Positions 45,505 through 55,306 are shown, numbered from the stretch's first letter. The stretch: DNA of 64,000 bases from Bradyrhizobium sp. AZCC 1719 (GCF_036924525.1 NZ_JAZHRU010000001.1:6911001-6975000), one strand, 5' to 3'. Made by a program: numbers and translations. The notes: generated from the sequence alone by a model not told the origin.

Positions 45505-46325
45505 CGCTTGCTCCAATCCACGATCCGGCTCTCGTCGCCGTCGAACTCCATGCTGCAGAACGTGCCGCCCTGGTAGTAATCGCCGACCGGATCCGGCTTC
45601 AGCTTGGCCTGCTCGGCCATCGCGTGCTCGCGGAAGTCCTCGGCCCGGCCAGTCGGCCGATAGCCGAGCTCGAAGGCGCGATGGTTATCCCACCAGGCGC
45701 GCTCGTTGTAGGAGGCGCCGTAGAAGATTTCGAAGTGAATGTCGGGATGATCGAGCCCGATGCGGCAGAGCTGCACCAGGTCCTCTGGCTTCAGCCAGAT
45801 TGACAGGCGGCGGTGATCCAGCGGCATCTCGCCGAAATTGCCGATCCGGATACAGGTGACGCCGAGCCCGTGCTTGTCGGCATAGAGCGCGCCCACGGCC
45901 TCGCCGAACACCTTGCTGACGCCGTAGCGGCTGTCGGGGCGTGCGGTGACGTCGGTGCCGATGCGGTGATGGCGCGGGTAGAAGCCGACCGCATGGTTCG
46001 ACGAGGCGAACACCACGCGCTTGACGCCTTTTTTCCGCGCCGCTTCAAACAGATTGTAGCCGCCGATGATGTTCGACTGCAGGATCGAATCCCAGGGTCC
46101 TTCGACCGAATAGCCACCGAAATGCAGGATGCCGTCGATGCCTTCGCAGATCGCCTCGACCTGCGGCATGTCGGCGAGATCGGCCTCCTTGAACTTCTCA
46201 TCCTTGCCTAGATCGGCCGGCGCCTTCAAATCGCTCAGCAGCAGGTCCGGATAGATCGGCGGCAACAGCTTGCGCAAGGATGTGCCGATTCCGCCGGCGG
46301 CGCCGGTCATCAATATGCGTGGCAT
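45501..46325 (-). CDS. NAD-dependent epimerase/dehydratase SDR, uronate-dehydrogenase-like
   Basis: This 274-residue extended-type SDR has GxxGxxG in ILMTGAAGGIGTSLRKLL, the HFGGYSVEGPWD and NIIGGYNLFEAA blocks, the SSNHAVGFYP element, and the catalytic YGVSK. The last ~60 residues carry GASYNERAWWDN. These blocks closely recall Agrobacterium uronate dehydrogenase (Udh), which oxidises glucuronate or galacturonate to a lactone. That fits the adjacent SMP-30 lactonase and sugar-acid dehydratase. Exact substrate is inferred. It is divergent from the lactonase and convergent with gntR. Confidence 0.88.
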   Translation of the reverse strand: MPRILMTGAAGGIGTSLRKLLPPIYPDLLLSDLKAPADLGKDEKFKEADLADMPQVEAICEGIDGILHFGGYSVEGPWDSILQSNIIGGYNLFEAARKKGVKRVVFASSNHAVGFYPRHHRIGTDVTARPDSRYGVSKVFGEAVGALYADKHGLGVTCIRIGNFGEMPLDHRRLSIWLKPEDLVQLCRIGLDHPDIHFEIFYGASYNERAWWDNHRAFELGYRPTGRAEDFREHAMAEQAKLKPDPVGDYYQGGTFCSMEFDGDESRIVDWSKR

Positions 46326-46358
46326 TTGTTTCCTCTTAGTCTCGCGATCGATTTGCGG

Positions 46359-46375
46359 TCATTAGCAGGTAATGA
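46359..46375. promoter_or_regulatory. Candidate operator between the SDR and lactonase genes
   Basis: TCATTA-GCAGG-TAATGA is a 17-nt inverted repeat with perfect 6-bp arms in the 94-bp control region between the divergent SDR (start 46325) and lactonase (start 46420). It differs from the ATTATTG sites near gntR, so it may bind a different regulator. No binding protein is assigned. Confidence 0.4.
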
Positions 46376-46419
46376 TAGCTAACCCAAACGCTCTGAGAAC
46401 GCACCAACGAGAACAGCAA

Positions 46420-47388
<969 letters not shown>

Positions 47389-47390
47389 GC

Positions 47391-48278
47391 TTACCTCTTT
47401 TCCTGCGCGGCGGCGGTTTGCTTGGCAAGCGCGTCTTCGAACGCCTGCTCCAGCGTCGCCGCATAGGCATTGAACTCGCCGGGGCTGACGAACGGATTGG
47501 GTCCACCTTCGGTGAGCTTGGCGCGCTTCTCGGCCATCTTGTACATTTCCGGATGCGGCGCGAGCAGCACATCCACCTTCATGTCCTTGGCCCGCGCGAA
47601 CGTCTTCCGGTAATCGGTAACGATACCGGAATAGGTCGGGTTGCCGGCGAGGCGGTTCAGCGCCACCGTGCCGCTGCAGAAGATGAGGACCGAGCGCGTG
47701 GCATCACCGTCCTTTACCGAGAACGACCAACTCGTGCAGCCCGGCGAATGGCCGGGGGTTTCGCGGGCGGCCAACGTGACGTCACCGATCTTGACCGTGT
47801 CGCCTTCGCGAACCGTGCGATCGACCTTCACGGGCGGGAACGCTAGTGCGGTATCTTCTTGCTCGCCCGGATAGTAGCCGCCTTCGAGCAGCGGCTTGTC
47901 GGCTTCGCCGGCGACCATCTGGCCGCCGCTGGCCTGCTTCATTTCGGCGAGGCCGCCGGTGTGATCGATATGGGCGTGGGTATTGAGCAGATATTTGACG
48001 TCGGTGATCTTGAATCCGAGTTTGTCGATGTTCGCTTTGATCTGCGCCGTTGATTCCGGCATCACCGTATCGACCAGGATATGGCCCTGCGGCGACGTGA
48101 TCAGATAGGAGGCGAGGCCGTCGGTTCCAACATAATAGACGTTGCCGATCATCTTGAACGGCTCGGTCGGCGTGTTCCACTTTACCTTGAGGGCCGCGAT
48201 CAGATCCTTGGGAGTCTGCGCCTCCGCGGCAGCCGTCAGCGACATCAGCGTGGCAAGTGCAACGGCAATCTTCTTCAC
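47391..48278 (-). CDS. Subclass B3 metallo-beta-lactamase, BJP-1-like
   Basis: This 295-residue exported zinc hydrolase has a signal peptide (VKKIAVALATLMSLTAAAEA), the first zinc site HAHIDH near 101-106, PGHSPGCTSW with the next His, and LLAPHPEMY with the last zinc His. Its pattern is close to my recall of BJP-1 from Bradyrhizobium (SPGCTSW, FCSGTVALNRL, PNPF). I start at GTG 48278 because GGAGG is 6 nt upstream; ATG 48284 sits directly on that site. It may confer beta-lactam hydrolysis. Its place beside sugar-acid genes leaves a lactonase-like housekeeping role open. Confidence 0.92.
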   Translation of the reverse strand: MKKIAVALATLMSLTAAAEAQTPKDLIAALKVKWNTPTEPFKMIGNVYYVGTDGLASYLITSPQGHILVDTVMPESTAQIKANIDKLGFKITDVKYLLNTHAHIDHTGGLAEMKQASGGQMVAGEADKPLLEGGYYPGEQEDTALAFPPVKVDRTVREGDTVKIGDVTLAARETPGHSPGCTSWSFSVKDGDATRSVLIFCSGTVALNRLAGNPTYSGIVTDYRKTFARAKDMKVDVLLAPHPEMYKMAEKRAKLTEGGPNPFVSPGEFNAYAATLEQAFEDALAKQTAAAQEKR

Positions 48279-48361
48279 GGGCATCCTCCACACTTTTCTT
48301 GTTAGATCGTCGCTGTATCGGCGCGCATTGACTTGGCTTCAGCCTGCCGACGATTCTGGTC

Positions 48362-48395
48362 AAAAAAATGCCGGCCGCGGTTCCGCAGCCGGCAT
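48362..48395 (-). terminator. Rho-independent terminator of the aldehyde dehydrogenase gene
   Basis: On the minus strand ATGCCGGC, then TGCGG, a two-base loop and the complementary arm give a 13-bp stem (one mismatch), followed by seven T. It lies 31 nt after the aldehyde dehydrogenase stop at 48426. It ends that transcript before the MBL gene, so the MBL should have its own promoter between 48279 and 48361. Confidence 0.9.
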
Positions 48396-48425
48396 CCTTT
48401 ACGAACGGCGCGAGCGCCGCATTAA

Positions 48426-49856
48426 TTACGCCGCGTTGTAGCCGGCGACAGCCTTCACCTCGAGATATTCTTCGAGGCCGTACTTGCCCCATTCGCGGCC
48501 GTTGCCGGACTGCTTGTAGCCACCGAACGGCGCGGTGCGGTCGTTGGGCACGCCCTGCAGGTTGACGTTGCCGGCGCGGATCTGGCGGGCGACGCGACGC
48601 GCGCTTTCTACCGTATCGCCCGAGACGTAACCGGCGAGACCATAGGGCGTGTCGTTGGCGATGCGCACCGCATCGGCTTCATCCTTGGCGCCGATGATCG
48701 TCAGCACCGGTCCGAAGATTTCTTCGCGGGCGATCGTCATCTCGTTGGTGACGTCGGCGAAGATGGTCGGGCGGACATAGAAGCCCTTGTTGACGCCCTC
48801 GGGGAGACCGGGACCGCCAGCAACTAGCGTTGCGCCTTCGTCGATGCCCTTCTTAATCAGCGCCTGGATCTTGTCCCACTGGCCGCGATTGACCACGGGG
48901 CCGATGGTGGTGCCTTCGGCGCGCGGATCGCCAGCCTTGGTCTTGTCGGCGACACCTTTGGCGATGGCGGCGACTTCCTTCATCTTCGACAGCGGCACGA
49001 TCATCCGCGACGGCGCGTTGCACGACTGTCCGGAGTTGTTGAACATGTGCATGACGCCGCCGGTGACGGCCTTGGTGAGGTCGGCGCCTTCGAGGATGAC
49101 GTTCGGCGACTTGCCGCCGAGTTCCTGGCTGACGCGCTTCACGGTCGGCGCAGCGCGCTTGGCGACGTCGACGCCGGCGCGGGTCGAGCCCGTGAACGAG
49201 ATCATGTCGATGTCGGGATGCTCGGCCATCGCGGCACCGACTTCGGGGCCAAGGCCGTTGAGCAGGTTGAACACGCCCTTCGGTACGCCCGCTTCATACA
49301 GGATTTCGGCGAAGATCAAGGCCGAAGTCGGCGTGAATTCCGAAGGTTTCAGGATCATGGTGCAGCCGGCGGCGAGCGCGGGCGCGACCTTGCAGGCGAT
49401 CTGGTTCAAGGGCCAGTTCCAGGGTGTGATCATGCCGACGACGCCGACCGGCTCGCGCACGACGACGGCCGAAGGAAGCGTCTCCTCGAAATGATAGTTC
49501 TTCAGCACCTCGAGTGTGGAGGCGATGTGGCCGAGGCCGGCGCCGGCCTGCAGGCGTTCGGCCATCGGCAGCGGCGCGCCCATCTCGTCGGACACGGCGG
49601 CGCCGATTTCCTTCATGCGGCCCTTGTAGATCTCGATGATCTTCTCGAAGAGCGCGATGCGCTCTTCGCGGCTGGTCTGCGAATAGGTCACGAAGGCGCG
49701 CTTGGCGGCGGCAACGGCCTTGTCGAGGTCGGCCTTGGAGCCGAGCGCAACTTCATACATCGCTTCTTCGGTCGCCGGATTGACGACGGGTGTGGACTTC
49801 TTGACGACAGGATCGACCCAGGCGCCATCGATGTAGAATTGCATGCGATTGACCAT
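48426..49856 (-). CDS. NAD(P)-dependent aldehyde dehydrogenase
   Basis: This 476-residue ALDH starts MVNRMQFYIDGAWVDP. The catalytic Cys is in NNSGQSCNAPSR near residue 283, the general base Glu in SQELGGKSP near 249, and the cofactor region is ITPWNWPLN and FTGSTRAG. It oxidises an aldehyde to an acid; with the sugar-acid genes nearby it could take a semialdehyde product, but sequence does not fix this. I choose ATG 49856 with GAGG upstream. The longer frame from 50018 reads through a non-coding repeat region. A strong terminator follows (48362-48395). Confidence 0.92.
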   Translation of the reverse strand: MVNRMQFYIDGAWVDPVVKKSTPVVNPATEEAMYEVALGSKADLDKAVAAAKRAFVTYSQTSREERIALFEKIIEIYKGRMKEIGAAVSDEMGAPLPMAERLQAGAGLGHIASTLEVLKNYHFEETLPSAVVVREPVGVVGMITPWNWPLNQIACKVAPALAAGCTMILKPSEFTPTSALIFAEILYEAGVPKGVFNLLNGLGPEVGAAMAEHPDIDMISFTGSTRAGVDVAKRAAPTVKRVSQELGGKSPNVILEGADLTKAVTGGVMHMFNNSGQSCNAPSRMIVPLSKMKEVAAIAKGVADKTKAGDPRAEGTTIGPVVNRGQWDKIQALIKKGIDEGATLVAGGPGLPEGVNKGFYVRPTIFADVTNEMTIAREEIFGPVLTIIGAKDEADAVRIANDTPYGLAGYVSGDTVESARRVARQIRAGNVNLQGVPNDRTAPFGGYKQSGNGREWGKYGLEEYLEVKAVAGYNAA

Positions 49857-50026
49857 CGGAAACCTCTTTAATCTCGGAGCAATGGAGGGAGGAACGGAAG
49901 CGTTCGGCAGGCATCCTTGCACGAAAGCCAGGGCAGTTGAACCCGCCATATGCGGGATGCCGCGATGCGGCAGGCGCTGGATATAAGCGTGGCGGTGTGA
50001 GGGTGGCAAGGTGCGCACTGCTGTTG

Positions 50027-50162
50027 CCCTCCCCTGGAGGGGGAGGGTCGGCTCGCATGAAGCGTAGCGAAATGTGAGACGGGGTGGGGTGACGGTCTCT
50101 CCTCACGGGCATTGTTGGATGTGGAGAGACCGTCACCCCACCCCGCCGCGCGTTGCACGCGC
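50027..50162. repeat. Palindromic repeat R3, left part, interrupted by an insertion sequence
   Basis: The arm CCCCTGGAGGGGGAGGGTCG and inner GGGGTGGGGTGACGGTCTCT/GAGAGACCGTCACCCCACCCC are present, but the closing arm is displaced to 51531-51560 by the 1368-bp insertion. The intact copy at 35836-36006 shows how it would read. The last four bases (GCGC, 50159-50162) are the left target duplication. Confidence 0.9.
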
Positions 50163-51530
50163 TGAGCAACCGGCGACATAGGTAACAGTTCAAACCGACG
50201 ACATGGGTAACACAATTCTCGTTTCGTTCAGGTCTGTTGTTGCTGGGGCTGTGGGCCCTGGGGGCAACGCGCAGCGTTGTCCCCAAGTCCACAGCCCTTG
50301 CGCTTTGGTTTTCGGAGTTCATCGCTCCGATAGGCGATGGTGCCGAGCATGATCGGGCCGTAGCTGACGGTCCAACAGCCGTCCGATTCAGCCAGACCAA
50401 CCGGCTCCCCCACCAGAGCCGCGTTGATGTAGACGAACTTGCCATCGAGTTTGATCTCTCCATTGTGGCGAACCCAGCGGACTTCCTGGTCGTCATATTC
50501 CGGCGAGCGCAGAATGCCATCAAAACGGCGCGTTGAAGCCTGGTAACGCTCGGCAGGCGTAGCATTGCCGAGCGCCTGGTGAGGACGTTCTTCGTTGTAA
50601 AGTTGCTGGAAGGCACGCAGTCGCTTGAGCTGTTCGCGCATGCTGTGTGCCGGCGGGTTGGCCACCTCCTGCAACAGCGTGAGATGCATGCGCTCATGGC
50701 GGCCGTTCTGCTGCGGCTTGCCGGGGGCAATGCGTTCCGGCGTGACGCCGGCCTTGATCAGCTTCACCGACAGCTTTGACAGTCCGCCAGCGCCGCGTGA
50801 CGCAAAGGGGGAGCCATTGTCCGACCGCATGTAATGGGGCAGCCCGAACTCGCGGAACGCTGCATCAAGTACCGGCCAGACATGATCGGCGTCCGTGTGA
50901 GGCAGGGCCTGGCAACGCAGAAGATAGCGGCTATGGGCATCGGTGATCGTCAGCGGTTCACACCGCTCGCCGTCGCCCGTCAGGAACCAGCCCTTGAAAT
51001 CGATGCACCAGACGTCGTTGGCGGCCTCACAATGGGCAAAGGGCGCACTCGATGGCGGGCTGCGCCGGCGCAGCCTGCGCTTTACCGTCAGCCCCTCGCG
51101 ATCGAACAGCTCTCCAATCGTGCTCGCCGCCGGCCAATCTGTCTTGGGCGTGCACCGTTCCAGATAGGCCCGCACCTTCACCGGCCCCCAAGTCGGATGC
51201 GCGCGCCGCACCTCCAGGCAGCGCTCGGCAAGGTCCGGCGCAATCGCTTGCGGGTGGTGCAGCGGAGCCCGCGAACGGTCGAGCAGGCCGGCAGCCCCTT
51301 CCTCCTCAAAGCGCGCCAGCCACTTGTACCCGATCCGCCGGCTCACTCCGAACCGCCGGCAGATTGCCGCAAACGATTCCTCGCCCTTCTCAACCGCCAC
51401 CATAAACCGCATCCGCTCTTCCACGGTACAGGTCTCCTTCCACCCCATCGGCAAGGCCCTCCTTGCCGACTAGTTGACCTGTTACCCATGTCGCCGGTCT
51501 ATTCTGTTACCCATGTAGCCGGTCAGGACC
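50163..51530 (-). mobile_element. Insertion sequence A, IS481-type, 1368 bp
   Basis: The ends are TGAGCAACCGG at 50163 and, reading inwards from 51530, GGTCCTGACCGGC. It is flanked by the 4-bp direct duplication GCGC (50159-50162 and 51531-51534). Each end has two copies of a 19-nt motif (ACCGRCNACATNGGTAACA) about 30 bp apart, probably transposase-binding sites. One transposase gene fills the element on the minus strand. It splits repeat R3. It is related to element B but clearly not identical. Confidence 0.85.
50228..51448 (-). CDS. IS481-type DDE transposase of element A
   Basis: This 406-residue transposase starts MGWKETCTVEERMRF. It has a helix-turn-helix (FAAICRRFGVSRRIGYKWLA near 30-50) and an rve-type catalytic core with Asp in WCIDFKGWF, Asp in MRSDNGSPF and Glu in NGRHERMHL, all intact. 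The C-terminus is Gln-rich. An in-frame TTG two codons earlier is a possible start. It is roughly 80% identical by eye to the transposase of element B, with differences spread throughout, so the two elements diverged before landing here. Confidence 0.93.
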   Translation of the reverse strand: MGWKETCTVEERMRFMVAVEKGEESFAAICRRFGVSRRIGYKWLARFEEEGAAGLLDRSRAPLHHPQAIAPDLAERCLEVRRAHPTWGPVKVRAYLERCTPKTDWPAASTIGELFDREGLTVKRRLRRRSPPSSAPFAHCEAANDVWCIDFKGWFLTGDGERCEPLTITDAHSRYLLRCQALPHTDADHVWPVLDAAFREFGLPHYMRSDNGSPFASRGAGGLSKLSVKLIKAGVTPERIAPGKPQQNGRHERMHLTLLQEVANPPAHSMREQLKRLRAFQQLYNEERPHQALGNATPAERYQASTRRFDGILRSPEYDDQEVRWVRHNGEIKLDGKFVYINAALVGEPVGLAESDGCWTVSYGPIMLGTIAYRSDELRKPKRKGCGLGDNAARCPQGPQPQQQQT

Positions 51531-51569
51531 GCGCGTCGACCCTCCCCCTCCAGGGGAGGGTGAGATCAC
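51531..51569. repeat. 39-bp strip between the two insertion sequences (right arm of R3)
   Basis: This strip holds the missing right arm of repeat R3 (GTCGACCCTCCCCCTCCAGG to 51560), preceded by the GCGC target duplication of element A and followed by the TCAC duplication (51566-51569) of element B. It proves that both elements inserted independently into or beside the repeat. Confidence 0.9.
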
Positions 51570-52939
51570 GGTCCTAACCGGCTACATCGGTGACAGAGTA
51601 GACCGACGACATCGATGACAGGTCAACTGGTCAGCAAGGGAGGACCTTGCTGATGGGGTGGAAGGAGACCTGTGCGGTGGAAGAACGGATGCGTTTTGTA
51701 TTTGCGGCGGAGAAGGGAGAAGATTCGTTTGCGGCCATCTGCCGACGGTTCGGGGTGAGCCGGCAGAACGGCTACAAATGGCTTGCCCGGTACCGGGAGG
51801 CAGGTTTGGAAGGTCTGCAGGAGCACTCGCGAGCTCCGCTGCATCATCCGCAAGCGATTGCGGAGGACATTGCCGAACGCTGCCTTGCGGTGCGGCGGGC
51901 GCATCCGACCTGGGGTCCGTTGAAGGTACGGGCCTATCTGGAGCGCCGCGCACCTGCGACCGAGTGGCCGGCGGCGAGCACGATCGGTGCGCTGTTCGAC
52001 CGCGAAGGGCTGACGGTCAAGCGCAAGCTGCGCCGGCGCAGCCCGCCATCGAGCGCCCCCTTTGCCCATTGCGAGGCCGCCAACGACGTCTGGTGCATCG
52101 ACTTCAAGGGCTGGTTTTTGACCGGGGACGGCAAGCGGTGCGAACCGCTGACGATCACCGATGCCCACAGCCGCTATCTGCTGCGCTGCCAGGCCCTGCC
52201 GCGCACGGATACCGAGCATGTCTGGCCGGTGCTCGATGCGGCGTTCCGCGAGTTCGGCCTGCCGCGCTACATGCGCTCGGACAATGGCTCGCCCTTTGCC
52301 TCGCGCGGCGCCGGTGGTCTATCAAGGCTGTCTGTGAAGCTGATCAAGGCGGGCGTGACGCCGGAACGCATCGCGCCTGGCAAGCCGCAGCAGAACGGCC
52401 GCCATGAGCGCATGCATCTCACCCTGTTGCAGGAGGTCGCCGACCCGCCGGCAGACAGCATGCGGGAACAGCTCAAGCGCTTGCGCAAGTTCCAGCATTT
52501 TTACAACGAAGAGCGCCCGCACCAGGCGCTCGACAATGCGACGCCGGCCGACCGCTACCAGATCTCCGCGCGCCGCTTCGACGGCATCCTGCGCGAGCCG
52601 AACTACGACGATGACCAGGAAGTGCGTCGGGTCCGTCACAACGGGGAGATCAAGCTGGACGGCAACATGATCTACATCAGCGAAGCCTTGGTCGGCGAAC
52701 CGGTTGCTCTTGCCGAAACCGAGGATGGCTGGAGCGTCTGCTATGGACCGGTGGTCCTTGGCACCATCGCCTATCGCGGCGACCGGCTACGCAAACCCAA
52801 ACGCAAAGGCTGTGGACTTGTGGACAACGCTGCGCGTTGCCCACAGGGTCCACAGCCAACAACAACAGACCTGAACGAAACGAGAATTGTGTCATCGATG
52901 TCGCCGGTTTGAACTGTCACCGATGTTGTCGGTTGCTCA
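51570..52939 (+). mobile_element. Insertion sequence B, IS481-type, 1370 bp
   Basis: Ends are GGTCCTAACCGGC at 51570 and, inverted, TGAGCAACCGAC at 52939. The flanking 4-bp duplication is TCAC (51566-51569 and 52940-52943), whose right copy contains the stop codon of the E1-like gene. It has the same two-plus-two array of 19-nt end motifs as element A, but in a variant form (ACATCGRTGACA). It is arranged head to head with A, transposase start sides facing each other. Confidence 0.85.
51653..52912 (+). CDS. IS481-type DDE transposase of element B
   Basis: This 419-residue transposase starts MGWKETCAVEERMRF with GGGAGG upstream. It has the helix-turn-helix FAAICRRFGVSRQNGYKWLA and the intact catalytic triad (WCIDFKGWF, MRSDNGSPF, NGRHERMHL). 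Its C-terminus runs into the right-end repeats of the element (ending IVSSMSPV), so coding and end sequences overlap. It should be active if expressed. It differs from the A transposase across its length, most clearly around residues 45-60 and near the C-terminus. Confidence 0.93.
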   Translation: MGWKETCAVEERMRFVFAAEKGEDSFAAICRRFGVSRQNGYKWLARYREAGLEGLQEHSRAPLHHPQAIAEDIAERCLAVRRAHPTWGPLKVRAYLERRAPATEWPAASTIGALFDREGLTVKRKLRRRSPPSSAPFAHCEAANDVWCIDFKGWFLTGDGKRCEPLTITDAHSRYLLRCQALPRTDTEHVWPVLDAAFREFGLPRYMRSDNGSPFASRGAGGLSRLSVKLIKAGVTPERIAPGKPQQNGRHERMHLTLLQEVADPPADSMREQLKRLRKFQHFYNEERPHQALDNATPADRYQISARRFDGILREPNYDDDQEVRRVRHNGEIKLDGNMIYISEALVGEPVALAETEDGWSVCYGPVVLGTIAYRGDRLRKPKRKGCGLVDNAARCPQGPQPTTTDLNETRIVSSMSPV

Positions 52940-55306
52940 TCACACCGCCATCTTCCTGTGCCGCACCGGCGCGCCTACGGTGAGGCTTTCGGCGGCGTCA
53001 ATGATGGCGTTGGCGTCGATGCCGTAGTGGCGGTAGAGGTCACGAATAGTGCCGGTCTGGCCGAACTGTTCGACGCCGAGCGCTTCAGTGCGGTGGCCGC
53101 GGACGCTGCCGAGCCAGCCGAGCGCGGCCGGATGGCCGTCGATCACGGTGACAATGCCGCAATCGCGCGACAGCGGCGCCAGCAGCTTTTCGATATGGCT
53201 GAGATGCTGGATGCCACGGCGGTCACGGCGCAAGTTCCGCGCGGCGGACCAACCCGCTTGCAGCCGGTCCGCGGAGGTTACCGCCAGTAAACCGACATCG
53301 CGGTGGCTTTCACCGATCAAGCCCACCGCCTCGATCGCCTCGGGGGCGACCGCGCCGGTATAGGCGATCACGATATCGCAATTGGCGCCTGGCTCGCGCA
53401 GCCAGTAAGCGCCCGCGGTGATGTCGCTCTGCAGGGCCGGCGTCATGATGCGCTGCGGCTGGTCGACCGTGCGGGTCGACAGCCGCAGATAGACCGAACC
53501 GCCCTCGCCGTCTTCGCGCTGCATATGGCGAAAGCCCCAGCCCATGATCACGGCAAGTTCATCGACGAAGGCTGGCTCGAACGAAGCCAACCCGTCCTGC
53601 GCCATGCCGATCAAGGGCGTCGCGATCGACTGATGCGCGCCGCCTTCCGGCGCCAGCGTGATGCCGGATGGCGTCGCCACCACCATGAAGCGCGCGTCCT
53701 GGTAGCAGGCGTAGTTCAGCGCATCGAGGCCGCGCTCGATGAAGGGATCGTACAACGTGCCGACCGGCAGCAGCCGCTCGCCGTTGATCTGATGCGACAG
53801 GCCCAGCGCCGAGAGCATGATGAACAAATTCATCTCGGCGATGCCGAGCTCGAGATGCTGCCCCTTCGGCGAGAACTCCCAACTATAGGCGGACGGGATC
53901 TTCTCCTGCCGGAACAGGTCGTGGTTTTCGGCTTTGGCGAACAGTCCACGGCGGTTGACCCAGGCGCCGAGATTGGTCGAGACGGTGACATCAGGCGATG
54001 CCGTTACGATACGCGCGGCCAGTTCGGTATCGCCGCGCGCAAGTTCATTGAGCACCAGCCCAAAGCCCTGCTGCGTCGACATCTGCGCCGCCGGCTTGAA
54101 GGTAAGCCGCTCGGGCACCTCGATCACTGGCGCGGTCAGCCGGCGGCGGCCTTCCTGGTTGAAGGGCGCTGCCGCCAAAAATCCTTCGAGTTCGGCCGGC
54201 GTCTGTGACAGGCCTTCGAACTTGTCCCATTCATGGCCGGACCGGATGTTCTGCGCGGCGCGCCACTTCTCCATCTGCGCGACCGTCATCAGGCCGGCGT
54301 GGTTATCCTTGTGGCCCTGCATCGGCAGGCCGACGCCCTTGATGGTGTAGGCGATGAAGCAGACGGGCCGATCGTGATCGATCGATTCAAACGCCTCGAT
54401 CATGCTGGCCATGTCGTGTCCGCCGAGATTGGACATCAGCGCCAGCAATTCGTCGTCGCTGCGCCGGTCGATCAGTTGCGACACTTGCCCCTGATCGCCG
54501 ATGTCGTCCTGCAAGTGCTTGCGGAACGCCGCGCCGCCCTGGAAGCACAGCGCGGCGTACATCTGGTTCGGGCAATTGTCGATCCAGCGCCGCAAGGCCT
54601 CGCCGCCGGGCTCGGCGAACGCCGCCTGCATCAGGCGGCCGTATTTCACGATCACGACCTCCCAGCCGAAATTGCGAAACATCGTCTCGAACTTCGCCCA
54701 CAGCCCTTCGCGGACGACCGCATCGAGGCTTTGACGGTTGTAATCGACCACCCACCAGGTGTTGCGCAGCGCATGCTTCCAGCCCTCGAGCAGCGCCTCG
54801 AAAATATTGCCCTCGTCCATTTCGGCGTCACCGACGAGCGCAATCATCCGCCCCTCGGGGCGCTCCTTCATCCAGCCGTGGGCAGTGACGTAATCCTGCA
54901 CCAGCGAGGAGAACAGGGTTTGCGCGACGCCGAGGCCGACCGAGCCGGTGGAGAAATCGACGTCATCCACGTCCTTGGTGCGCGACGGATAGGATTGCGC
55001 GCCCTTGAAGCCGCGGAAATTTTCCAGCTTGTCGCGGGTCTGGTGGCCGAACAGATACTGGATGGCGTGAAACACCGGGCTCGCATGCGGCTTCACCGCG
55101 ACGCGGTCCTGCGGCCGTAGCACGGAGAAATACAGCGCCGACATGATGTTGGCGAGCGAGGCGGATGACGCCTGATGGCCACCGACCTTCAAGCCATCGA
55201 CGTTAGGCCTGACGTGATTGGCGTGATGGATGGTCCATGACGACAACCACAAAACCTTGCGCGCCAGCGCGGTCAGCACTTCCAGGCGTGCGGGCTCGAT
55301 CGGCAT
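52940..55306 (-). CDS. AceE-like pyruvate/2-oxoacid dehydrogenase E1 (transketolase-type) subunit
   Basis: This 788-residue thiamine-diphosphate enzyme has the E1p homodimeric layout. It shows NHVRPNVDGLKVGGHQAS near the N-terminus, the diphosphate-binding motif GDAEMDEGN with the following VVDYNRQSLD, and the EFSPKGQHLELGIAEMN block of the pyrimidine-binding domain near residue 485. It decarboxylates a 2-oxoacid. E1p proteins usually work with E2 and E3, but neither is nearby, so it may act alone or use distant partners; MdeB-type E1 homologues with Lrp regulators are a precedent. I start at ATG 55306 with CGGAG 7 nt upstream. Insertion sequence B lies directly against its TGA. Confidence 0.88.
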   Translation of the reverse strand: MPIEPARLEVLTALARKVLWLSSWTIHHANHVRPNVDGLKVGGHQASSASLANIMSALYFSVLRPQDRVAVKPHASPVFHAIQYLFGHQTRDKLENFRGFKGAQSYPSRTKDVDDVDFSTGSVGLGVAQTLFSSLVQDYVTAHGWMKERPEGRMIALVGDAEMDEGNIFEALLEGWKHALRNTWWVVDYNRQSLDAVVREGLWAKFETMFRNFGWEVVIVKYGRLMQAAFAEPGGEALRRWIDNCPNQMYAALCFQGGAAFRKHLQDDIGDQGQVSQLIDRRSDDELLALMSNLGGHDMASMIEAFESIDHDRPVCFIAYTIKGVGLPMQGHKDNHAGLMTVAQMEKWRAAQNIRSGHEWDKFEGLSQTPAELEGFLAAAPFNQEGRRRLTAPVIEVPERLTFKPAAQMSTQQGFGLVLNELARGDTELAARIVTASPDVTVSTNLGAWVNRRGLFAKAENHDLFRQEKIPSAYSWEFSPKGQHLELGIAEMNLFIMLSALGLSHQINGERLLPVGTLYDPFIERGLDALNYACYQDARFMVVATPSGITLAPEGGAHQSIATPLIGMAQDGLASFEPAFVDELAVIMGWGFRHMQREDGEGGSVYLRLSTRTVDQPQRIMTPALQSDITAGAYWLREPGANCDIVIAYTGAVAPEAIEAVGLIGESHRDVGLLAVTSADRLQAGWSAARNLRRDRRGIQHLSHIEKLLAPLSRDCGIVTVIDGHPAALGWLGSVRGHRTEALGVEQFGQTGTIRDLYRHYGIDANAIIDAAESLTVGAPVRHRKMAV

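Noticed and set aside
48297..50018. Longer ALDH start at 50018
   Set aside because: The added residues read through the repeat-rich promoter region, whereas ATG 49856 has GAGG upstream and gives a normal ALDH N-terminus.
50163..52939. Composite transposon formed by the two insertion sequences
   Set aside because: Only 39 bp lie between them, with no cargo, and each has its own target duplication, so they arrived separately.
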